Source: an uncultured Clostridia bacterium
Lineage (GTDB): Bacteria > Bacillota > Clostridia > UBA1381
DNA: 29,839 nt
NCBI GenBank assembly: GCA_934489015.1
Contig: CAKSSN010000030.1
Location: forward strand, 1-29,839
Direction of reading: 5' to 3'
Shown: positions 8,204 to 16,661 of the stretch, in pieces
How positions within the stretch are numbered: the stretch's first letter is position 1
Layout: every line of letters starts with the position of its first letter
Program-made: the position numbers and the translations under genes
Notes under the pieces: generated by a model
Told to the model about the DNA's origin: nothing
The model's database searches: none
Seen by the model: only the letters and a program-made list of their open reading frames with translations

Positions 8204-10741
8204 TTAAAATTCCCGAAAATCTCCGCCCGCCTGTCTTGCAATCATCGAAAGCAAATTTTCCACATCAAGCGGCTTTGCAACAAAGCCTGTCATTCCCGCC
8301 TCTGTGCACGCCTTTATATCATCCTCAAACAAATTAGCCGTCATAGCAATAATAGGCACTTCTTTGGCATCGGGCCTGTCAAGCGCGCGAATTTGCCTTG
8401 CCTCTTCAAGTCCATCCATAACAGGCATTGTCATATCCGTCAAAACGGCGTCAATCTCATACGGCTTTGACTTTTCAAACAGCTCAACCGCTTCCCTGCC
8501 GTTACGTGCTCTGACAGCCTTTGCGCCTGCGTCCTTTATTATGTATTCGGCAATTTCCATATTAAGCTCATTATCCTCCGCAAGAAGAATTGTAAAGCCC
8601 TCTATAGATGTTCCGCTTTTCTTGCCGCCTTTTCGGCTTTTCTCCGCCGGATTAGCATACCTATACGGCAGAGTAATCTCAAACCTCGTCCCCCTGCCCT
8701 TTTCGCTGTCAACATCAATATGCCCTCCGAGCTTATCAACAAGCTTCCGGACAATTGAAAGCCCCAGTCCGACGCCTGATTTATCTGAGCTGTTTTCCTG
8801 AGCAAACGGCTCAAACATCTTTTCCTGAAAATCCCGACTCATGCCGATACCGTTATCCTCGCAGATAAATTTAACCTCTGCAAGCTCACGTCTTTGCGCG
8901 CACGGCTCCTCCGACACCGATACCCTAACCTTACCGCCATCTCCGCTGTAGCGAATTGCATTTATAACAATATTCATCATTATCTGCCTCAGATAAAGCG
9001 AATTACCGCAAAGAAGTCTTTTTTCGCTTTTCACCTCAGGCGGCAGCAATTGAGCACCGACAGCCTTAGCGCGCTCGACTGCTATAAGATACATTCTCCG
9101 CACCTCTTCCTCAAGGCTGAACGCTGCGTCGTTTTCAGACCTGTCCGCATCAAGCTTATTCATTGTGAGTATATCATTTACAAGCTCAAGAAGGTATTCA
9201 ACCGCAACGCGGCACTTCTTACGGCAGCTTGTCAGAATTTCAAAATTACTCGGATTTCTGTCCGAAATTTCTATCATTCCGACAATTACGTTAATCGGCG
9301 TTCTTATATCGTGGCTCATTCTTCTCAAAAACTCCGTTTTGCTCTGATTGGCAAGCTGTTCGTTTTTAACGGCCGCTTCAAGCTTTCTCTGATATTCAAG
9401 CTCCGACTTTTTCTGCGCACTGATATTTTTTCTCGTCAGAATAAATGAAGCAACCTTACCGTTTTCGCCGCGCGTCTGCGCTATAATCTGATCGCTTATC
9501 CACTCGCCCGTATCATCCTTATAATTGTATTCAAAATATTCCTGCCCGCAAAGACGCTCATCAATAGTGCTCATTTTAATAAACCTTAAAAAGCCCTCGC
9601 GATACCTTTCATCAACGTGGCTTACAAAGCTATCAAGAGAAGCTTCGTTTATTTCGCCCTCATCCTTAAAGCTACCGCTTATATTCGGGCGCTTAAGCAG
9701 CTTATAGGTTCTTTTTTCAATATCAACAAGAACTGTCATTGTATAAATATGACTGACTGTTCTTATAATTCCGTACTGACGACTCAATTCGCGGTCATGC
9801 AGCAATTTTGAACGATAATGCAGTGCAACCGCCGCAAGTGTCAGGAGCATATAAATGCAAAATGCAACAAGCAACGTCTCGGTACACGATGCAAAAACCC
9901 ATCTTGCCGGATAGAATGCATAAATATCATAGCTTCTGCATTTAGCGCTTCCGCCGTAATAAGCTGTGCCTCCGCTTTTAAAGCGCGTAAGCTTGTTGCC
10001 CTCTCCGAGAGAGTCAATTATGCTAAGCTGCGGAATTTGTGCTTTTTCGGCATAATCGGTATCCGTATTTGAAGCAATAATCTCATCGCCCTCCGTGATA
10101 TACAGCACCCCCTGCATATATGTTTCAATCGTTGCCAAAAGATTTTTTACAGGTGAATAATGAATTTCAAGCCTTTCGTTTTCCTGCAAAGCAGCGCAGA
10201 AAACAACGCCTTTTTTATCCTGCCGTGCCGCTGCGGCAATATCATATGTATTCCCGCCGTGCTTAATTCTCGCAGAATACACCTTTTTCGGATATGTCAG
10301 TATAGTCTCAATTGACGGATTGTTAATTTCGCTTTCCCAAGCGTCATAATCCATGCCGAGCGGCGTAAATTCGCCGTCGGCGCTTAAATCCTCATCAAGT
10401 ATCAAAATGCAGTCGAGCCGCTGAATGTCATAATACCTTTTCAAAAAAGCTTCTCTTTCCTCCGGCTCAATAAACGACAGTGAGCTGCTGACTGCGTCCG
10501 CCTGTTCCGTAAGGCGCATAAGGCTTTTAGCCTTATCGGAAGAGAGAAAATCGCTGTATTCGTTGCATTGCTTTTTAAGATCGCGTATATTTCTCTCCAT
10601 CGTTTTTCTTGCTTCCTTCAGGCTGTAAATTCTGCTGAAATAAAGCGTTCCGCTCATCAATATAATACCGATTATGATAAATACGGCGAAAAGCCGTATA
10701 CTTCGTTTTTGCGAAGGAATATGTGTATCATATTTCTTCAT
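8204..10741 (-). CDS. Hybrid sensor histidine kinase with C-terminal receiver domain
   Basis: An 845-residue membrane kinase. Membrane segments at about 15-35 and 287-307 enclose a large extracellular sensor region. A PAS-like region (about 325-442) is followed by the dimerisation helix with phospho-acceptor His477 (RRMSHDIRTP) and an ATP-binding domain with N box (MNIVINAIRYS, 589-599), EDNGIGM (628-634), EPFAQ and GVGLGLSIV (656-664). A receiver domain (about 715-835) carries the acidic pair Glu722/Asp723, phospho-acceptor Asp769 (LTDMTMPVMDG), Thr801 and Lys823. No HPt or DNA-binding output domain is present, so the signal must leave through a separate protein not seen here. Its ATG overlaps the stop of the upstream lipoprotein gene by four bases (ATGA), indicating translational coupling. 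Confidence 0.92.
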   Translation of the reverse strand: MKKYDTHIPSQKRSIRLFAVFIIIGIILMSGTLYFSRIYSLKEARKTMERNIRDLKKQCNEYSDFLSSDKAKSLMRLTEQADAVSSSLSFIEPEEREAFLKRYYDIQRLDCILILDEDLSADGEFTPLGMDYDAWESEINNPSIETILTYPKKVYSARIKHGGNTYDIAAAARQDKKGVVFCAALQENERLEIHYSPVKNLLATIETYMQGVLYITEGDEIIASNTDTDYAEKAQIPQLSIIDSLGEGNKLTRFKSGGTAYYGGSAKCRSYDIYAFYPARWVFASCTETLLVAFCIYMLLTLAAVALHYRSKLLHDRELSRQYGIIRTVSHIYTMTVLVDIEKRTYKLLKRPNISGSFKDEGEINEASLDSFVSHVDERYREGFLRFIKMSTIDERLCGQEYFEYNYKDDTGEWISDQIIAQTRGENGKVASFILTRKNISAQKKSELEYQRKLEAAVKNEQLANQSKTEFLRRMSHDIRTPINVIVGMIEISDRNPSNFEILTSCRKKCRVAVEYLLELVNDILTMNKLDADRSENDAAFSLEEEVRRMYLIAVERAKAVGAQLLPPEVKSEKRLLCGNSLYLRQIMMNIVINAIRYSGDGGKVRVSVSEEPCAQRRELAEVKFICEDNGIGMSRDFQEKMFEPFAQENSSDKSGVGLGLSIVRKLVDKLGGHIDVDSEKGRGTRFEITLPYRYANPAEKSRKGGKKSGTSIEGFTILLAEDNELNMEIAEYIIKDAGAKAVRARNGREAVELFEKSKPYEIDAVLTDMTMPVMDGLEEARQIRALDRPDAKEVPIIAMTANLFEDDIKACTEAGMTGFVAKPLDVENLLSMIARQAGGDFREF

Positions 10742-11541
10742 TGCATATCGTCCTCCCCAAGCGCAAAATCAATATCCAAATCGTATTTTTCAAGAATGCT
10801 TTTTATTGCTCCGTCCTCTTTCATTTCCTTGAGAACGCCCGATAATTTATCTGCCGTCTGCTGCCCCGTTTCCTTATTAAAGGCAACGCCGAGCCTTGAA
10901 GCGAGCAAAACTCCGTCGAGTATTCTGTAATCGCCGCTGATATTTTTCACATAGTCGCGGCAGGCTGTTTCATGACCTGCCGCAGCATCGGCATATCCCT
11001 TTTTAAGTGCGGCAAACACTGTTGAAATATCCGAAAAGCTGTAAACCCTCTTAACCGACACACCCGAAAGCTCATCGTTTAAAAAAATCTTCTCCGGCTT
11101 TGAAGAGTTCTGAACGGCAACACTTTTTCCGTTTAAGTCACCAAGTCTATACATATCGCTTGACTCGTTTACAACAACTACCTGCTTGCTCCGCATATAC
11201 GGCCCTGCCCATGCATAGTCATTTTCTCTGCCGTTCATTGAAAAGCTTCCCCAAAGGCAGTCTACACTGCCGCTGCTGAGAAACGCGTCCTTATCCTGCC
11301 ACGCGATCTGCTTAAATACAGGCTTTACTCCCATTCTTCTGCACGCCTCTTCCGCAATTTCAACATCAATACCGGCATAGCCGCCGTTATCGTCAACATA
11401 AACATACGGTGAGTAAAAATCACTGCCTATAATCAGAGTCGGCAAAGTTGTTTTCGTCGTTTTAACATTATCCGAGCAGCCGCAAAGCAGCAGAGCAAAT
11501 AAAGCCGCGAGGAAAGAAAACACTGACAGTTTTTTTCTCAT
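10738..11541 (-). CDS. Family 3 (amino-acid-type) solute-binding lipoprotein
   Basis: A 267-residue exported protein. The signal peptide ends in a lipobox-like LCGC with lipidated Cys22. The rest matches the periplasmic binding fold of family 3 (LIIGSDFYSPYVYVDDNGGYAGIDVEIAEEA at the start, then KSVAVQNSS and a second lobe). Such proteins normally feed an ABC transporter, but no permease or ATPase gene is nearby. It is instead coupled to the hybrid sensor kinase by a four-base stop/start overlap and lies 14 bases after the YitT gene, its AAGGAGG ribosome site overlapping the YitT stop codon. It probably presents a small ligand to the kinase. The ligand is unknown, with amino acids the default guess. 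Confidence 0.85.
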   Translation of the reverse strand: MRKKLSVFSFLAALFALLLCGCSDNVKTTKTTLPTLIIGSDFYSPYVYVDDNGGYAGIDVEIAEEACRRMGVKPVFKQIAWQDKDAFLSSGSVDCLWGSFSMNGRENDYAWAGPYMRSKQVVVVNESSDMYRLGDLNGKSVAVQNSSKPEKIFLNDELSGVSVKRVYSFSDISTVFAALKKGYADAAAGHETACRDYVKNISGDYRILDGVLLASRLGVAFNKETGQQTADKLSGVLKEMKEDGAIKSILEKYDLDIDFALGEDDMQ

Positions 11542-11555
11542 GTGTCCAAGCCTCC

Positions 11556-12425
11556 TTATTTTGAGCCGAAAACATCGGCTATTTCAGTAATTGAAATAAA
11601 CGCTCCGGGATCATTTTCATGTACAATTTTTTTTATTTTTCCTATCTGAAATCTGTTGACAACAACATAAACAATCGTTTTATCGGAATTTGAATAATAT
11701 CCCTTTGCATCGGTAACCGTTATTCCGCATTCAAATTCGCTCGACAGCGCCGCGCATACCTTTTCGCGCTGCTCCGTTACTATAAGCGCTGCCTTTGCTC
11801 TGTCGATACCCTCTATAACAAAATCGATTGTTTTAAGAGCCGCCGCATATGTAACAATCGAGTAAAGCGGCAAAATCCAGCTGTCGAGTATAAAGCCGCA
11901 AACGATATAAAGCGCCATGTTATAAATCATCATAAATGTGCCGACCGTTATTCCGAGCTTCTTTGCGTATATTACCGCCAAAACCTCCATACCGTCCATA
12001 GCGCCGCCAAAGCGTACAGCCATACCGCTGCCTATTCCCGAAATTATTCCGCCGAAAACAGCGCAAAGGAGCAAATCCTGACCCGCAAGCGGTGACGCTA
12101 CCGACACATCAACGGGCAAAACATCGGTTATAAGCCACGCGGAGAACGAATAAATAGAAACCGCGTAAATGGCATAAAACGTGAACACGCTGCCCTGCCG
12201 CCTGTAGCCGTAAAGAAAAAGCGGAACATTAAGCAGCAAAAGAAACACCGAAAGCGAAAGATATTCGGGCGTAAGCTGAGAAAGCAGGATTGATGTTCCC
12301 GAAATTCCGCTGTCGTATAAATTTACCGGCGCGATAAACACCGTAACGCCGAATGCATTTATTATTCCGGCAATCGTTAAGAAAATTATGTTTGTAATAC
12401 TGAGTTTTGATAAAAAAGCTTTCAC
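11556..12425 (-). CDS. YitT family membrane protein (with DUF2179 domain)
   Basis: A 289-residue protein with about five or six hydrophobic segments in the first 200 residues (for example IIFLTIAGIINAFGVTVFIAP and LLCAVFGGIISGIGSGMAVRFGG) and a soluble C-terminal DUF2179 domain (about 215-285, with KTIVYVVVNRFQIGKIKKIV). This is the standard YitT layout at the usual length. The function of the family is not settled; transport is often suspected. The start is GTG at 12425, placed by a GGGAGG ribosome site eight bases upstream. It begins 48 bases after nadE and heads the YitT/lipoprotein/kinase cluster; no separate promoter is obvious, so it may be read through from nadE. Confidence 0.9.
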   Translation of the reverse strand: MKAFLSKLSITNIIFLTIAGIINAFGVTVFIAPVNLYDSGISGTSILLSQLTPEYLSLSVFLLLLNVPLFLYGYRRQGSVFTFYAIYAVSIYSFSAWLITDVLPVDVSVASPLAGQDLLLCAVFGGIISGIGSGMAVRFGGAMDGMEVLAVIYAKKLGITVGTFMMIYNMALYIVCGFILDSWILPLYSIVTYAAALKTIDFVIEGIDRAKAALIVTEQREKVCAALSSEFECGITVTDAKGYYSNSDKTIVYVVVNRFQIGKIKKIVHENDPGAFISITEIADVFGSK

Positions 12426-12473
12426 CTGAATAACCTCCCGTTTTTTAAAATTTTAACGCAGCGACAGATTTTA

Positions 12474-14390
12474 TTACCGCTGCAAATTTTCAAGCCACAG
12501 CTTCCATGAAGCGTCTGACGGCATACGCCAGTCGCCGCGCGGCGAAAGGCAAATGCTTCCCACCTTTACGCCGTCGGGAAGGCAGCTGCGCTTAAACTGC
12601 TGAGTAAAAAATCTTTTGTAAAAATTAATCAGCCATTTTTTTATTTCTTCCTCTGTAAAGTCCTCCTTAAATGCCTTTTCGGCAAGGAAAAGTATTTTTT
12701 CCGGCTCAAAGCCGTACCTTACGCAGTAGTAAAGGAAAAAGTCATGCAGCGCATACGGACCTACAATGCTCTCCGTTTTCTGCGCAATTTTTCCCTCCGC
12801 ATCCGGCGGCAAAAGCTCCGGACTTATCGGCGTGTCCGCAATATCGCGAAGAACGCTTTCGCTTTCGGGAAACAGTCCGCATTCTATAACGCTTTCTATC
12901 ATCCATCTTACAAGCGTTTTCGGAACAGATGAATTTACGCCGTACATACTCATATGATCCGCATTATACGTGCACCAGCCGAGCGCAAGCTCGCTCAAAT
13001 CGCCCGTGCCTACAACAAGTCCGCCGACTCTGCCGGCATAATCCATCAAAACCTGTGTGCGCTCTCTTGCCTGTGAATTTTCATATGTCAAATCATAATT
13101 GTTTTTATCCTGACCTATATCCTTAAAATGCTTTTCAACGGCTTCTCTTATGTTTATCTCCTCCGCCGTAACGCCGAGCGTTTTCATAAGATCAAGAGAA
13201 TTGTTATACGTTCTGTCGGTTGTTCCGAAGCACGGCATTGTTATGCCGATTACGTCCGCTACGCTTCTTCCGAGCTTTTTCATAGCCTGAACGCTTACCA
13301 AAAGCGCAAGCGTTGAATCGAGTCCGCCCGAAACGCCGACTATCAGCTTGCCGCCGACCGTCTGAAGCCTTTTTGCCAGTCCTGCCGTCTGCATCTTAAA
13401 AATATCGCGGCAGCGCTTTTCTCTGTCGCTTTTTTTGCTCGGCACAAAGGGCAGCTTGTCGGGAGCTATAAGCTCGCCGCACGAAAATTCACTCTCCTGC
13501 GGAACATAAACCTCTCTTAATTCCTTTGCGTAAAGCGCACTGCTGTCTGAAAAGGTTTTAATTTTCATTCTGTCGGCTCTTATTTTGCCTAAATCAATGT
13601 CGCGGATAAGAGAATAATCGTTATCAATCAATTCTTCGTTTTCACCGATAACGCTGCCATTTTCGCAGATAATACAGTTCCCCGAAAAAACAACATCCGT
13701 TGTTGACTCATCAGCACCTGCGGAAGCATATACATATCCGCAAAGACACGCTGCCGATTGGTTTGATACAATCGAGCGTCTGTAATCTCTTTTTGCAATT
13801 GTTTCATTGCTCGCAGAAAGATTTACAATAACCTCCGCGCCGCCGAGTGCCAAAAACGTTGACGGCGGAAGCGGCGCCCAAATATCCTCGCAAAGCTCAC
13901 AGCCGACCTTTACATAGCCGCCTATATTTAAAATTATGTCCGTACCGACCGGAATATCATACTCTTCCTTAAATCCGAGTTCTTTGGAATTTATGCTTTT
14001 TCTCTTGAGTACGCTTCCCGACGAAAACCATCTTTTTTCGTAAAACTCATTGTAGTTCGGCATAAAGGTTTTCGGAATAATCGCTCTTACTCTTCTGCCG
14101 CTCATACAGACAGCGCAGCTGTAGAGCTGACCGTAAATCTCTATCGGCGCGCCGACAAAAACCGTTTTTTCCGCTATTTCCGCAATTTTTTCAAGAGCTG
14201 AATATGCGCCGAGCAGAAGCTTTTTCTGAAAAAACAAATCCGCGCATGTATACCCCGTAACGCAAAGCTCCGGGAAAACCGATATATCACTCTTATTATC
14301 TGTCTTTTTTATTATCTCTTCGCAGTTAAACTCCGTATCCCCCACTCTTACGCGCGGCACACAGGCTGAAACTCTCAAAAAATCAAACAT
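12474..14390 (-). CDS. nadE: Glutamine-dependent NAD+ synthetase
   Basis: A 638-residue cytoplasmic enzyme that makes NAD+ from nicotinate adenine dinucleotide, ATP and glutamine. The N-terminal nitrilase-like glutaminase domain shows the catalytic triad context: Glu41 (FPELCVTGY), Lys107 (IIPKTFMPNYNEFYE) and Cys167 (VGCELCEDIW). The C-terminal synthetase domain carries the pyrophosphate-binding loop SGGLDST (354-360). The length is normal for the glutamine-dependent form. The ATG at 14390 lies about 36 bases from the -10 of a near-ideal promoter; the ribosome site is modest (GGAAG). It is divergent from rmuC. Confidence 0.96.
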   Translation of the reverse strand: MFDFLRVSACVPRVRVGDTEFNCEEIIKKTDNKSDISVFPELCVTGYTCADLFFQKKLLLGAYSALEKIAEIAEKTVFVGAPIEIYGQLYSCAVCMSGRRVRAIIPKTFMPNYNEFYEKRWFSSGSVLKRKSINSKELGFKEEYDIPVGTDIILNIGGYVKVGCELCEDIWAPLPPSTFLALGGAEVIVNLSASNETIAKRDYRRSIVSNQSAACLCGYVYASAGADESTTDVVFSGNCIICENGSVIGENEELIDNDYSLIRDIDLGKIRADRMKIKTFSDSSALYAKELREVYVPQESEFSCGELIAPDKLPFVPSKKSDREKRCRDIFKMQTAGLAKRLQTVGGKLIVGVSGGLDSTLALLVSVQAMKKLGRSVADVIGITMPCFGTTDRTYNNSLDLMKTLGVTAEEINIREAVEKHFKDIGQDKNNYDLTYENSQARERTQVLMDYAGRVGGLVVGTGDLSELALGWCTYNADHMSMYGVNSSVPKTLVRWMIESVIECGLFPESESVLRDIADTPISPELLPPDAEGKIAQKTESIVGPYALHDFFLYYCVRYGFEPEKILFLAEKAFKEDFTEEEIKKWLINFYKRFFTQQFKRSCLPDGVKVGSICLSPRGDWRMPSDASWKLWLENLQR

Positions 14391-14425
14391 AAAAAATGCA
14401 CTTCCAATCTGTTCCTTATACAGCT

Positions 14426-14454
14426 ATTATACAACAAATAAATAATTATGTCAA
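14426..14454 (-). promoter_or_regulatory. Promoter of nadE
   Basis: On the minus strand: -35 TTGACA (14454-14449), 17-base spacer, -10 TATAAT (14431-14426). Both boxes are perfect consensus. Confidence 0.85.
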
Positions 14455-14479
14455 GCGTGCCGAATATGAAAAATTTCTC

Positions 14480-14508
14480 TTGAAAAACGAAAGGTTTTGT
14501 GTTATAAT
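14480..14508 (+). promoter_or_regulatory. Promoter of rmuC, extended -10
   Basis: -35 TTGAAA (14480-14485), 17-base spacer, -10 TATAAT (14503-14508) preceded by the TGn extended -10 motif (14500-14502). It lies back to back with the nadE promoter. Confidence 0.8.
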
Positions 14509-14547
14509 TACTATATGTTATTAATTTACGAATGGAGAAATAAAAAA

Positions 14548-15723
14548 ATGCAATACATTATTATAGCTCTTCTTGCCGTTATATTGATTTTAGTGCTGAT
14601 TATGCTTTCAAAATCGGGCGGGAACGATAAAATTTCATCGGAAATACAGCTTCAAAACGCAAGGCTTGACGAAATGAGAAAATCCTCCGATGAGCTGCAA
14701 AAGCGCGGTGCGGACGAAACAATGCGCCAGCTTAGCGTTTTGGAGCAGCGCTTTGCAACGCTTGAGCAGTCGAACGAGCAAAGGCTCGAAAATATGCGCC
14801 GCTCGATAAGCGATAGCATGGAAAAAATAAGAAACGACAATAACGAACGCTTATCCGCAATGCAAAAGACGGTTGACGAAAAGCTTGACAGCAAAATATC
14901 GGAGTCCTTTAAAATGGTAAACGAGCGTTTGGCAGAGGTTTACAAAGGGCTTGGAGAAATGAAAAATTTAGCCTCCGGCGTGGGCGATCTTAAAAAGGTC
15001 CTCACAAATGTAAAAACGCGCGGCATACTCGGCGAGCTTCAGCTCGGCGCAATACTTGAAGAAATCTTATCTCCGGAGCAGTATGAAACAAATATTGCAA
15101 CCGTTCCAGGCAGCAGCGAAAGAGTGGAATTTGCGGTAAAGCTTCCGGGCGAGGATAAGGATAAGCCGGTTTATCTGCCTATTGACTCCAAATTTCCTGC
15201 CGACTGCTATGAAAAGCTGCTTGACGCCTATGACAGCGCAGACCCTGCCGCAGTCAAAGCAGCATCCGGCGAGCTTACGCAGAGAATTAAGGCGTTTGCA
15301 AAGGATATAAGAGTTAAATATATTTCCGTTCCGTATACAACAGATTTCGGAATAATGTTTCTGCCTGTTGAGGGGCTTTATTCGGAGGTTATAAAGCTCG
15401 GACTCGTTGAGGTTCTCCAAAAGGATTATCATGTAAATGTTGCGGGACCTACCACTATGGCGGCAATGCTTAGCAGTCTGCAAATGGGCTTTAAAACTCT
15501 CGCTCTTCAAAAGCGCAGCGCGGAGGTTTGGGAGGTTCTCGGCGCTGTCAAAACGGAATTTGATAAATTCTCCGATGTTCTCGAAAAGGCTAAAAAGCAT
15601 CTCGGTCAGGTCGACAGCGATCTTGACGCGCTTATAGGAACAAGGACAAATGTAATCCGCCGAAAGCTCCGCGATGTACAGAGCCTGTCGGGAGAGGAAA
15701 GCGAAAATCTGCTAGACGAATAA
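14548..15723 (+). CDS. rmuC: DNA recombination protein RmuC family
   Basis: A 391-residue membrane-anchored protein. One N-terminal membrane helix (about 2-21) is followed by a long coiled coil (about 30-150) and the RmuC domain (about 155-370) with RGILGELQLGAILEEIL near 157 and the conserved IDSKFP near 213. RmuC proteins limit DNA rearrangement between inverted repeats in E. coli and are related to restriction-type nucleases; the exact activity is not settled. The ATG at 14548 was chosen over the upstream in-frame ATG at 14497 because that one overlaps the promoter and 14548 follows AATGGAG. It is monocistronic. In a genome rich in palindromic repeats its role may matter, but that is inference. 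Confidence 0.93.
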   Translation: MQYIIIALLAVILILVLIMLSKSGGNDKISSEIQLQNARLDEMRKSSDELQKRGADETMRQLSVLEQRFATLEQSNEQRLENMRRSISDSMEKIRNDNNERLSAMQKTVDEKLDSKISESFKMVNERLAEVYKGLGEMKNLASGVGDLKKVLTNVKTRGILGELQLGAILEEILSPEQYETNIATVPGSSERVEFAVKLPGEDKDKPVYLPIDSKFPADCYEKLLDAYDSADPAAVKAASGELTQRIKAFAKDIRVKYISVPYTTDFGIMFLPVEGLYSEVIKLGLVEVLQKDYHVNVAGPTTMAAMLSSLQMGFKTLALQKRSAEVWEVLGAVKTEFDKFSDVLEKAKKHLGQVDSDLDALIGTRTNVIRRKLRDVQSLSGEESENLLDE

Positions 15724-15730
15724 ATATAGC

Positions 15731-15754
15731 GGTATAATATAAATAGAGTAGACA
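15731..15754. repeat. 24-base promoter-like repeat, copy 1
   Basis: Starts GGTATAATATAAATAGAGT and ends AGACA. A copy with one base changed lies at 29770-29793. It contains a TATAAT box, and at the second site its end forms the -35 box of another promoter. Here it sits just after the rmuC stop codon with no visible plus-strand gene downstream. Confidence 0.7.
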
Positions 15755-15823
15755 TAGTTCAAACGCCTTAGTACGGAAAAGGTAAAATTTACAATTTCCA
15801 ATCAAATAGTAAATTGCGATTAC

Positions 15824-15850
15824 AAAAATGAGCGGAGCAAAGCTCCGCTC
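15824..15850 (-). terminator. Terminator of the CpXC gene, from the GC-rich palindrome family
   Basis: A perfect 9-bp stem GAGCGGAGC-aaa-GCTCCGCTC (15830-15850) followed on the minus strand by TTTTTG. It lies nine bases after the CpXC stop codon. The sequence belongs to the GGGGCGGGGCTCTGCTCCGCCC palindrome family seen elsewhere in the window, apparently used here as a terminator. Confidence 0.75.
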
Positions 15851-15858
15851 ATACTAAA

Positions 15859-16527
15859 TCAACAATTATTAATCCCGTTAATAAGCCTATCGGCATAATC
15901 GGCATTAACCCACTCCCAATCAAAGCTATACGGCTTAACGCCGGAATTTCTGAGCTCCTGCCAAATAACATTATACGTTTCAAGCGGCACGCGCGAGGTA
16001 TACACCTGATTTTCCTTAGCGTCGCTCACGATAAACTCAATTTCGCCGTCTGTTTTCTTTCCGAAAATACAAGTCCTGTTATCCGCTTTATCCGGCTCCT
16101 GCGAAAGCACGAGAAGCTTTATAACCTCAATTGCCTTATCGTTAAGAAGCGCATCAAATATAAGAATTTTTTCAAGCAAACTGTTATATTCGCACACATA
16201 TCTGAGATTATACCCCTCAAACTCCTTAAGCTCACCCGACTCCTTTGACTTTTCGCATATATTTGAATACATTCTTTTTTTCAGCGCCTCATCATCGCAC
16301 GGAGAAAAAGAAATAAGCAGCTTTTTTGCCTTATCGTGATACAGCATAGGCGTCGGCATAAGCGCTCTGTAGCTGCATGAAGAGCAGGTAAACATATTAA
16401 GCCGTCCGCCGAGCAAATCCTTTTTAAGATCAGGGCTGTCGTCGACGGTAACGCTGTTCCAGACTGTAACATCGTGAAGCTGCCCGCATGAGGGACACTT
16501 TATCTTTTGAGAAGAATTAATACTCAT
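15859..16527 (-). CDS. CpXC-domain zinc-ribbon protein
   Basis: A 222-residue soluble protein. The N-terminal domain has two cysteine pairs, Cys11/Cys14 (IKCPSCG) and Cys48/Cys51 (TCSSC), with the LLGGRLNMFTCSSC spacing of the CpXC family, which is expected to bind zinc. The remaining 160 residues show no motif I recognise. The ATG at 16527 follows AAAGGA. It is separated from the upstream DUF1015 gene by a terminator, so it is probably its own unit. No function is known for the family. Confidence 0.85.
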   Translation of the reverse strand: MSINSSQKIKCPSCGQLHDVTVWNSVTVDDSPDLKKDLLGGRLNMFTCSSCSYRALMPTPMLYHDKAKKLLISFSPCDDEALKKRMYSNICEKSKESGELKEFEGYNLRYVCEYNSLLEKILIFDALLNDKAIEVIKLLVLSQEPDKADNRTCIFGKKTDGEIEFIVSDAKENQVYTSRVPLETYNVIWQELRNSGVKPYSFDWEWVNADYADRLINGINNC

Positions 16528-16619
16528 TATATATTTTTCCTTTCAGAATAATTTTTTTACAAATTCACCTTGCAAAAGGCGTCGGATTTTTCTTCCCTAT
16601 AAATTTCGGGAAGCATTAC

Positions 16620-16656
16620 AAAAGCCGCTGCGCCGAAAAAATTTCTTTGCAGCAGC
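16620..16656 (-). terminator. Terminator of the DUF1015 gene
   Basis: Arms GCCGCTGC (16624-16631) and GCAGCAGC (16649-16656) with an A/T-rich loop, followed on the minus strand by TTTTG, five bases past the stop codon. As minus-strand RNA the one irregular position is a G-U pair; as plus-strand RNA it would be an A-C mismatch, which supports leftward use. Confidence 0.75.
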
Positions 16657-16661
16657 TTTTT

